The position numbers and the translations under genes are program-made. A stretch of 9,401 nucleotides of DNA from JAFIEN01 sp051859505 (GTDB lineage: Bacteria; Pseudomonadota; Alphaproteobacteria; Rhodobacterales; Rhodobacteraceae): the NCBI GenBank assembly GCA_051859505.1, contig JBHYFN010000078.1:1-9401 (forward strand), read 5' to 3'. Positions 1 to 4,958 of the stretch are shown piece after piece (position 1 is the first letter of the stretch; each line of letters begins with the position of its first letter). The notes under the pieces are model-generated. The model saw only the letters and a program-made list of their open reading frames with translations. It was not told the origin of the DNA and did not search any database.

Positions 1-27
1 CGAAAAAGCGGCCCGGGTTGGTCTTGG

Positions 28-231
28 TCACAGCTGGCCCAACTTCATTTCAGGGTCATAGTCGCCCGGCACATCCTTCACCACCGCCTGCCCGCAGCGC
101 ATCACGCCGCGGGAGGCATCGAAGGCATAAGCGGGCGGGCCGTGAAGCGCCCAGCCCTTCGACAGCGCCTCGCTCACCTTGTGGCAGAAGGCCGAGGTGT
201 CATCCTCGGTCAGAAAGCGGTAGGCGCGCAT
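28..231 (-). CDS. DUF1737-type small protein
   Basis: This encodes a 67-residue soluble protein starting MRAYRFLTEDD and ending in PEMKLGQL. The pattern (an RFLT-type start, an FCHKVSEAL..GW.L.G helix at about residues 15-32, a CGQAVVK strand at 46-52, and a short acidic tail) matches, as I recall the family, the small DUF1737 proteins common in alphaproteobacteria. No function is known for them and there is no signal peptide or membrane segment. The ATG at 229-231 overlaps the TGA of the upstream NnrU-family gene (ATGA), which implies translational coupling and fixes the start. It is the last visible gene of a three-gene minus-strand unit. The 27 bases between its stop and the window edge hold no gene; on the minus strand they end in a short T run after a CCCGGGCCGC stretch, possibly part of a terminator cut by the edge. 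Confidence 0.8.
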   Translation of the reverse strand: MRAYRFLTEDDTSAFCHKVSEALSKGWALHGPPAYAFDASRGVMRCGQAVVKDVPGDYDPEMKLGQL

Positions 232-785
232 CAGCCGCGCGCTCCGTAGGGCCAGTAGCCCAGCCAGGCGTGGATCCATCCGACCGCCACCATCACGACA
301 ACCGCGCCCACCACGGCGCCGATCTCCTTGCCGATGGGGGCCGGTTCGGGGCGGGTCCAGCCGGGTTGCGCCTTGTTGATCAGCACCACCTCGGCCACCG
401 CCCAGGCCAGAAGGCCGCCGAACAGGATGACCGAGGCCAGATCCCCGTTCACCAGAAGATGCGCCACGGCCCATGTCTTGACCGCGGTCAACTGCGGATG
501 GCGGATGACGCCGGTGATCCGCGTCTTCATGCCGCTGGCGGCATAAAGGTAGAAGGCCAGCAGCATCAACAGGTTGTTCACATGCGTCAGGAAGGCCGGC
601 GGATACCACAGCTGCGGGCTGAACCAGTTGCGATAGCCCAGCACCATGAGCACCACGCTCGCCACCACCGCGACGGCGACAAGGCCCTTGCCGCCCTCTC
701 CCAGAACCGCGCGCCGCTCGGGCGCGATGCGTTTGAACAGATGCGCCCCGCTCCACAGCACGAGGCCGAGTATAAGCCAGATCAT
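231..785 (-). CDS. NnrU family integral membrane protein
   Basis: This encodes a 184-residue polytopic membrane protein. Hydrophobic segments lie at about residues 1-18, 36-51, 66-83, 105-137 (probably with a break) and 154-174. The family signature is clear: RHPQLTAVKTWAVAH (95-109) followed by LLVNGDLASVILFGG (110-124), with several His residues (15, 68, 96, 109) that could be heme ligands. NnrU proteins were named from a denitrification-associated gene in Rhodobacter. The family also includes the plant heme-containing carotene isomerase Z-ISO, so a heme-dependent membrane activity is plausible, but its substrate here is unknown. No denitrification genes are visible nearby, so the link to nitric oxide is not supported by context. 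The start overlaps the TGA of the upstream CoA-lyase gene (ATGA) and the stop overlaps the next start in the same way. Confidence 0.9.
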   Translation of the reverse strand: MIWLILGLVLWSGAHLFKRIAPERRAVLGEGGKGLVAVAVVASVVLMVLGYRNWFSPQLWYPPAFLTHVNNLLMLLAFYLYAASGMKTRITGVIRHPQLTAVKTWAVAHLLVNGDLASVILFGGLLAWAVAEVVLINKAQPGWTRPEPAPIGKEIGAVVGAVVVMVAVGWIHAWLGYWPYGARG

Positions 786-1711
786 GTCGTCTCCAGTTCC
801 GCGATTGCCTTGGCTTTGGCCAAGGTCGCGCGGGCCGAGACGATATGCAAGTTCTCGACGATCCTGCCGTCGAGAACGGCCACCCCCTGCCCCGCCAGAC
901 GGGCCGCCTCGAAAGCGGCGATCTGGCGGTGGGCAAGCTCGATCTCGGGCGCGGCGGGGCCGAAGGCGGCATTGGCGGTGGCGATCTGGGCCGGGTGGAT
1001 CAGCGTCTTGCCGTCAAAGCCCATGTCGCGGCCCTGGGCGCATTCCGCCCCAAGGCCGTCAGGATCGCGCAATGTGTTGAACACCCCGTCCAGCGCCACG
1101 CGGCCCGAGGCGCGGGCCGCCAGCAGGCAGGCCTGCAGCGCAAAAAGCAGGGGCGCGCGGTCAGCGGCGGGGCGGGTGCCCAGATCCTTGGCCAGGTCAT
1201 TGGTGCCCATGACGATGCCCGCGAGCGCCGAATGGGCACAGATCTCGGCCGCGCGCACCACCGCAAGCGGCGTCTCCATCATCGCCCAGAGAGGCACGCC
1301 CGGCAGAAGCGCTGCCAGGTGGTCAAGGTCGGCCGGCCCCGTGACCTTGGGCAGGACCACGCCATCAAGGGGCAGCTCCGCAAGGGCCCGGACATCCTCC
1401 CGCCCCCAGGGCGTGTCGAGCGCGTTGATCCGCATCAGAACCGCCCGCGCCCCGAAACCCGCCCCGAAGCCCGCCCCGAAACCCGCCGCCCCAACCGCCC
1501 GGATCGCCCCGACCACCCCGCCGCGCGCGGCCGGCTTCGCATCCGGCAGCACCGCATCCTCGAGATCAAGGATCAGCGCGTCGCAGGGCAGGCTTTGCGC
1601 CTTGTCGATCGCGCGCGGATTGTCGCCCGGAACATAAAGGACCGACCGCCAGGGCCGGGTCCGGTCGGTGGGGGAATCACCCGCAAGCGGGCGGGGTTCG
1701 TGGCGACTCAT
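782..1711 (-). CDS. mcl2: CoA ester lyase family protein, probable (3S)-malyl-CoA thioesterase (Mcl2-like)
   Basis: This encodes a 309-residue TIM-barrel enzyme of the HpcH/HpaI aldolase / citrate lyase beta family. Visible motifs are WRSVLYVPGD (21-30, CoA/phosphate-binding Arg22), LDLEDAV (48-54, acidic pair E51/D52), LMRIN (92-96), METPLA (145-150, likely metal-binding E146), GTNDLAKDLG (169-178, D172) and GFDGKTLIHPAQI (231-243). Close Rhodobacter relatives near mdh are the Mcl2 thioesterase, which hydrolyses (3S)-malyl-CoA to malate and CoA. A lyase activity cannot be excluded from motifs alone. I chose ATG 1711 because a GAGGG ribosome site lies 6 bases upstream; a TTG at 1729 would add six residues but has no comparable site. 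At about 309 residues it is slightly long for the subfamily. Part of the excess is an in-frame GFGA x3 repeat at residues 77-88, just before the LMRIN strand. It is the first gene of the unit with the NnrU and DUF1737 genes. Confidence 0.85.
   Translation of the reverse strand: MSRHEPRPLAGDSPTDRTRPWRSVLYVPGDNPRAIDKAQSLPCDALILDLEDAVLPDAKPAARGGVVGAIRAVGAAGFGAGFGAGFGARAVLMRINALDTPWGREDVRALAELPLDGVVLPKVTGPADLDHLAALLPGVPLWAMMETPLAVVRAAEICAHSALAGIVMGTNDLAKDLGTRPAADRAPLLFALQACLLAARASGRVALDGVFNTLRDPDGLGAECAQGRDMGFDGKTLIHPAQIATANAAFGPAAPEIELAHRQIAAFEAARLAGQGVAVLDGRIVENLHIVSARATLAKAKAIAELETT
1451..1486. repeat. 12-bp tandem repeat, three copies, inside the mcl2-like gene
   Basis: Three head-to-tail copies of CCCGAARCCCGC (1451-1462, 1463-1474, 1475-1486) differ only at the seventh base (A, G, A). 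Read on the coding minus strand they encode Gly-Phe-Gly-Ala repeated three times (residues 77-88). The unit length is a multiple of three, so expansion or contraction by slippage would keep the frame. Confidence 0.9.
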
Positions 1712-1895
1712 CGCAAGCCCTCGTAACAATATTGCGCATTTCTGCCCATACTGTTCTGAAAATTACAAGACCCTTCCTGCCGCAGCGCAGCATTTTCCCT
1801 CCGGGCGCCGTGTCTGTGCGGTTCCTCGCATCGGGGAGAAGCGGAGAGAGCCTTGGGCGAACGGAACGTTAACCAATCTTTGGGAGGCTTGCCGC

Positions 1896-1946
1896 ATGGT
1901 TCGTTCAAGACTGGTCGCGGCAACCCTGCCCCCTGCGGAAAGGTGA
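1896..1946 (+). CDS. Possible 16-codon leader ORF upstream of the small secreted protein
   Basis: A short ORF encodes MVRSRLVAATLPPAER. It has the best ribosome-binding site of the region, GGGAGG at 1882-1887 with 8 bases to the ATG. Its TGA (1944-1946) shares its last base with the ATG of the next gene (TGATG), the classic arrangement for translational coupling. The downstream gene has only a weaker GGAAAGG of its own, located inside this ORF. Whether the peptide matters or only its translation does cannot be told from one sequence. No run of regulatory codons for a single amino acid is present, so amino-acid attenuation is not suggested. Confidence 0.4.
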   Translation: MVRSRLVAATLPPAER

Positions 1947-2269
1947 TGATGATGACTGACTGGAAACTGGCCCTCTCCTTCGGCCTCGTGCTTTCGGCGG
2001 CGGCACAAGCTGCCTATGCGCAGGCGCCTTCGGCGAATTGCGCGCCCCATGCGATCGTCGTGGAACGCCTTGCCGACCGCTATGGCGAAAGCCGGCAGAC
2101 GATCGCGCTGGGTGCCAACAACGCGCTGGTGGAAACCTTCGCCTCGCTTGAAACCGGCAGCTGGACGATCACCGTGACCAGCCCGGGCGGGCTGACCTGC
2201 CTCGTCGCCTCGGGACAGGCGTTCGAGATCGTGGCCGAAGCCGCCCCCTTGCGCGACGAGGGGGCCTGA
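1946..2269 (+). CDS. Small secreted protein of unknown function upstream of mdh
   Basis: This encodes 107 residues. The N-terminus has a signal-peptide shape (Lys near the start, hydrophobic core LALSFGLVLSAAAQAA, likely cleavage after AYA at about residue 25), so the mature protein of about 80 residues should be periplasmic. It has two Cys (32 and 85), which could form a disulphide. The mature part contains VVERLADRYGESRQTIALG (38-56), then GSWTITVTSPGGLTCLVASGQ (71-91), which looks like a small mixed alpha/beta fold. I recognise the type as a conserved hypothetical of Rhodobacteraceae but cannot assign a function. Three consecutive ATGs (1946, 1949, 1952) are possible starts. The first overlaps the stop of the short leader ORF (TGATG) and is used here; the third is also well placed relative to AAAGG at 1939-1943. 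It lies 119 bp before mdh on the same strand, so co-transcription is possible. Confidence 0.75.
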   Translation: MMMTDWKLALSFGLVLSAAAQAAYAQAPSANCAPHAIVVERLADRYGESRQTIALGANNALVETFASLETGSWTITVTSPGGLTCLVASGQAFEIVAEAAPLRDEGA

Positions 2270-2388
2270 GGGGGGCAAAGCCCGTCGGCTGCCCGATCCG
2301 GCCCTGATGCTGCAGCGCAGCGCACTTGCACGACGGCCCTGCCGGGGGTAGGCACGGGGCCAACCAGAACCCTTCAAGGATCCAAGTT

Positions 2389-3351
2389 ATGGCCAGACCC
2401 AGGATTGCCCTCATCGGCGCGGGACAGATCGGGGGCACGCTCGCCCATCTTGCCGCGATCAAGGAACTCGGCGACGTCGTGCTGTTCGACATCGCCGAAG
2501 GCACGCCGCAGGGAAAGGCGCTCGACCTTGCGCAATCCGGGCCGTCGGCCGGTTTTGACGCCAGCCTCAAGGGCGCCAACAGCTATGAGGATATCGCCGG
2601 GGCGGATGTCTGCATCGTCACCGCCGGCGTGCCGCGCAAACCCGGGATGAGCCGGGATGACCTCCTCGGCATCAACCTCAAGGTGATGAAGGCCGTGGGC
2701 GAAGGCATCGCCAAACATGCGCCCGATGCTTTCGTCATCTGCATCACCAATCCGCTTGATGCGATGGTCTGGGCCCTGCGCGAGTTTTCGGGCCTGCCGC
2801 ATCACATGGTCTGCGGCATGGCGGGCGTTCTTGATTCGGCGCGCTTCCGGCATTTCCTGTCGGTCGAATTCAACGTCTCGATGCGCGATGTGACCGCCTT
2901 CGTCCTGGGCGGGCATGGCGATACGATGGTGCCGCTGGTGCGCTATTCGACCGTGGCGGGCATCCCGCTGCCCGATCTGGTCAAGATGGGCTGGACCACG
3001 CAGGAGCGGCTTGACGCCATCGTCCAGCGCACCCGCGACGGCGGGGCCGAGATCGTGGGCCTGCTGAAAACCGGCTCGGCCTTCTACGCCCCCGCCACCA
3101 GCGCGATCGAGATGGCCGAGGCCTATCTGAAGGATCAGAAGCGCGTCCTGCCCTGTGCGGCCCATGTGAAGGGGCAATACGGGCTGGACGGGATCTATGT
3201 CGGCGTGCCGACGGTGATCGGCGCGGGCGGCATCGAAAAGGTTGTCGAGATCAGCATGGACCGCGACGAACAGGCGATGTTCACCAAGTCGGTCGATGCG
3301 GTGAAGGGCCTTGTCGAGGCCTGCAAGGGCATCGACGCCAGCCTGACCTGA
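2389..3351 (+). CDS. mdh: Malate dehydrogenase (LDH-type, NAD-dependent)
   Basis: This encodes the 320-residue TCA-cycle enzyme that oxidises L-malate to oxaloacetate with NAD+ in the cytosol. It belongs to the lactate-dehydrogenase-like MDH group usual in alphaproteobacteria. Visible features are the Rossmann dinucleotide motif GAGQIGG (10-16), Asp34 at the end of the second strand (NAD preference), mobile-loop substrate arginines in VPRKPGMSRDD (R83, R89), ITNPLD (119-124, N121), the D149/R152 pair in LDSARFR, and the catalytic His176 in GGHGDTMVPL. The start is set by AAGGA at 2376-2380, 8 bases before the ATG. In-frame codons upstream to a TTG at 2326 lack conserved content. The length is the usual one for the family. 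The gene ends within a CCTGA tandem repeat. It is followed by a convergent glycosyltransferase, so it is separated from the suc genes. Confidence 0.98.
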   Translation: MARPRIALIGAGQIGGTLAHLAAIKELGDVVLFDIAEGTPQGKALDLAQSGPSAGFDASLKGANSYEDIAGADVCIVTAGVPRKPGMSRDDLLGINLKVMKAVGEGIAKHAPDAFVICITNPLDAMVWALREFSGLPHHMVCGMAGVLDSARFRHFLSVEFNVSMRDVTAFVLGGHGDTMVPLVRYSTVAGIPLPDLVKMGWTTQERLDAIVQRTRDGGAEIVGLLKTGSAFYAPATSAIEMAEAYLKDQKRVLPCAAHVKGQYGLDGIYVGVPTVIGAGGIEKVVEISMDRDEQAMFTKSVDAVKGLVEACKGIDASLT

Positions 3352-3361
3352 CCTGACCTGA
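3342..3361. repeat. CCTGA tandem repeat (4 copies) across the mdh stop codon
   Basis: Four perfect head-to-tail copies of CCTGA (3342-3346, 3347-3351, 3352-3356, 3357-3361). The second supplies the mdh stop codon. Because the unit is five bases, its TGA triplets fall in all three plus-strand frames, so any ribosome leaving mdh in any frame stops here. Confidence 0.9.
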
Positions 3362-3383
3362 ACGGGGCAACCGAGGCCCCTGA

Positions 3384-3429
3384 CCGGCAGCCGAACGGTG
3401 CCCTTGCCGTGGCATCCAGCGGCTGCCGG
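3384..3429 (+). terminator. Perfect 9-bp inverted repeat, possible mdh terminator
   Basis: CCGGCAGCC and its exact complement GGCTGCCGG flank 28 bases that contain a smaller ACGG/CCGT stem. The position, about 35 bp after the mdh stop, fits a transcription terminator or 3'-end stabiliser. There is no U tract, so the call is tentative. Confidence 0.3.
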
Positions 3430-3527
3430 CCGAAACCCGGTATCGCGGCGCACTTGGCGAAGGCCAAGGCCCGGGCGGCCCCCGGTCCATCGCGCGGCCG
3501 ATCGTCACGCTATTCTTGCGGGCCGGA

Positions 3528-3551
3528 GCGGGGGGCAACGGCGTGCCCCGC
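3528..3551 (-). terminator. GC-rich hairpin, possible terminator of the glycosyltransferase gene
   Basis: GCGGGGGGCA pairs with TGCCCCGC around a 6-base loop, with two unpaired G. On the minus strand it starts about 30 bases after the stop of the glycosyltransferase gene. No T run follows on that strand, which weakens the call. Confidence 0.25.
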
Positions 3552-3580
3552 TTGCGCGGCCCCGCGACTTCTGCAGCAGC

Positions 3581-4654
3581 CTACTGGCCGTCGAACGCGG
3601 CCATCCAGTCCGCATAGGGCGAATTGGCAAAGCGTTTGCGCAAGGAGCGGTCGAAGGCGCCCATCGAGAAATCGATCTTGCGATCCGCAAACAGGCGCCG
3701 GGCGGTGGCTTCGATCTCGTGCGGGATGTCGATGATGTTGCCCTGTGCCTCGATCAGGGCTTCCTGTTCGGGCGACAGGGTCTGAACCCGTCGGGCAAGA
3801 TCGACGATGCGGGCAGGATCATCGAGGCCATCCAGAAGCCGCACCTGCTGTTCGCGGCGGCGGCGCTTGATCATCTGCGACGGCGTCGGCGTCTCGGTGT
3901 CATAGCGCGGAAGCTTCTTGCGCATCAGTTTCACCGCCCAGTTGAGCGGCGTCAGACCATCGAAATGCAGCAGATGGCCCGACAGGAGAAACGAATTCTC
4001 CCGGAACCAGGCAATGGATTGCGGCAGATCGAACTCGGTGTCGGCGGGCAGGCCGAAATGGGGCTGGATGCTCATTTCGCCCTGCCCGGTCCGGATGAAG
4101 GATTTGCCAAGCGCATGGCCGTGAAAGCCGTTGTTCGAGAGCTGCTCGGCATCCTCGCCCCAGACCCGGGCGTGCACCTCGGGGGGCAGCTCTTTCGGCA
4201 CCTTGTATCGACCGGCAAAGATACTGGTCGCCTGCGTGAAATCATGCGGCACAATACGCTCGAACGGTCGAAAATAGAGGTTCGTTATCCCCTCGGGCGC
4301 CTCGGAAAGCTGTTCGCCGATCGGGCGGGCGGGAATGAGGTATTCATCAGCGTCGACATGAAAGAGGAAATCACAGTCGATCGACTTGGCCGCCTCGGTG
4401 CAGACAATGCTCTGGCGCAGGCTGGAGCGCTTCGGCCGCGTCATGCCCCGGGCCTGCCAGTATGCCTCATCCAGAACGGTGCAACTGACGTTGGGGACCG
4501 CGCGCAGGATCTCGACCAGCTTGTCCTGGCGCCGGTCGAGGCAGAGGTGAATGCCGCTTGCCCCGAGGGCGAGGTAATGCGCGACATAGGCCAGGATCAG
4601 CTGTGGCGGCTCGTCCACCATGCTGACCACGCTCCAGCGTGGTGTTGCCGACAT
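3581..4654 (-). CDS. Family 2 (GT-A type) glycosyltransferase
   Basis: This encodes a 357-residue protein of the cytoplasmic GT2-like group (Pfam Glyco_tranf_2_4 type), with no signal peptide or membrane segment. The N-terminus WSVVSMVDEPPQLILAYVAH (7-26) is the usual strand and first helix. GASGIHLCLDRRQD (31-44) follows, then the nucleotide-sugar and metal-binding DXD motif in FLFHVDADEYL (96-106, D101-A-D103-E104). HFDGLTPLNW (230-239) is near the acceptor side, and the C-terminus is highly charged. The sugar donor and acceptor cannot be read from sequence; such proteins often act on surface polysaccharides. ATG 4654 was chosen because GAGGGAG lies just upstream and the GT fold begins directly after it. 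An in-frame extension to 4966 would add 104 low-complexity residues and run through the sucC start, so it is rejected. The gene is oriented against both mdh and sucC, so it belongs to neither operon. Confidence 0.88.
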   Translation of the reverse strand: MSATPRWSVVSMVDEPPQLILAYVAHYLALGASGIHLCLDRRQDKLVEILRAVPNVSCTVLDEAYWQARGMTRPKRSSLRQSIVCTEAAKSIDCDFLFHVDADEYLIPARPIGEQLSEAPEGITNLYFRPFERIVPHDFTQATSIFAGRYKVPKELPPEVHARVWGEDAEQLSNNGFHGHALGKSFIRTGQGEMSIQPHFGLPADTEFDLPQSIAWFRENSFLLSGHLLHFDGLTPLNWAVKLMRKKLPRYDTETPTPSQMIKRRRREQQVRLLDGLDDPARIVDLARRVQTLSPEQEALIEAQGNIIDIPHEIEATARRLFADRKIDFSMGAFDRSLRKRFANSPYADWMAAFDGQ

Positions 4655-4958
4655 CGTCTCCCTCGCGCCCGCTTCCTGCCCGGTGGCAAGACTATCGGGC
4701 CGCCCGCTCGGGGACAATTGCCAATCCGCCCCTGGCCCGCGACCCGGCAGTCCGGCAGCCTGTTCCGGGGCGGGTGGTGAGGCGAGTCCGGGAGGGGAAT
4801 CGCCGCCCGTGCGCCGTTCGGCCCATTTTGTGATCACGCATTTTCGGCCCGTGATCACAAATGTCGCTTTTCCGGGCCGCCTTCGCGAATCGCGGTTTTT
4901 TCTTAACCTCTTCCGTGTTTCAAGGGCGCCAGTTTTCAGCCTGCAGAGGGTCAGCCGC
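4655..4958. promoter_or_regulatory. Divergent promoter region between the glycosyltransferase and sucC
   Basis: These 304 bases should carry the promoters of both the leftward glycosyltransferase and the rightward suc operon. The left half is GC-rich, with nothing I can name. The right half is distinctly richer in A/T and contains the paired GTGATCAC sites (4827-4861), a weak CCGC/GCGG stem followed by six T (4877-4901), TTAACC at 4903-4908, and the sucC ribosome site GAGGG (4946-4950, 8 bases before the ATG). I could not find a convincing -35/-10 pair. Confidence 0.6.
4827..4861. promoter_or_regulatory. Operator-like perfect 12-bp inverted repeat upstream of sucC
   Basis: TTTGTGATCACG (4827-4838) and its exact reverse complement CGTGATCACAAA (4850-4861) are separated by 11 bases. 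Each arm contains the 8-bp perfect palindrome GTGATCAC (4830-4837 and 4851-4858), so the site can be read as two dimer-binding sites whose centres are 21 bp apart, two helical turns and thus on the same face of DNA. It ends 97 bp before the sucC ATG. I saw no further copy of GTGATCAC in the window. It is not a CRP/FNR site, since the spacing between TGTGA and TCACA is wrong. The binding protein is unknown; a GntR- or MarR-like regulator is a guess. Confidence 0.6.

Larger units (their letters stand above)
3352..3580. other. Convergent intergenic region between mdh and the glycosyltransferase
   Basis: These 229 bases contain no convincing gene on either strand. They are GC-rich and hold several inverted repeats: GGGGC/GCCCC (3364-3368 with 3376-3380), a perfect 9-bp pair CCGGCAGCC/GGCTGCCGG (3384-3392 with 3421-3429), and GCGGGGGGCA/TGCCCCGC (3528-3537 with 3544-3551). 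None is followed by a clear T run, so any termination may be Rho-dependent or by non-canonical hairpins. Confidence 0.6.

Noticed and set aside
18..1637. A 539-codon plus-strand open frame opposite the Mcl2-like, NnrU and DUF1737 genes
   Set aside because: It is antisense to three recognisable coupled genes, its translation is low-complexity Arg/Ala/Pro-rich, and long antisense open frames are expected in such GC-rich DNA.
1712..1729. TTG start at 1729 for the Mcl2-like gene
   Set aside because: The ATG at 1711 has GAGGG at proper spacing; the TTG would place that ribosome site inside the coding region.
1860..1880. CtrA-like TTAACC near 1870 (and another near 4903)
   Set aside because: Only a half-site is present at each place; the second TTAA-type half at the required distance is missing.
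2326..2354. Possible mdh promoter TTGCAC, 17 bases, TAGGCA
   Set aside because: The spacing is right but only three of six and two of six positions match the usual consensus, which is close to chance in this DNA.
3398..4780. A 460-codon plus-strand open frame opposite the glycosyltransferase
   Set aside because: It is the shadow of a gene with a clear DXD glycosyltransferase fold, and it shows no recognisable domain or ribosome site.
4829..4860. Reading the TGTGATCAC sites as CRP/FNR-type boxes
   Set aside because: CRP sites need TGTGA and TCACA separated by about six bases; here the half-sites overlap in GTGATCAC, so the spacing does not fit.
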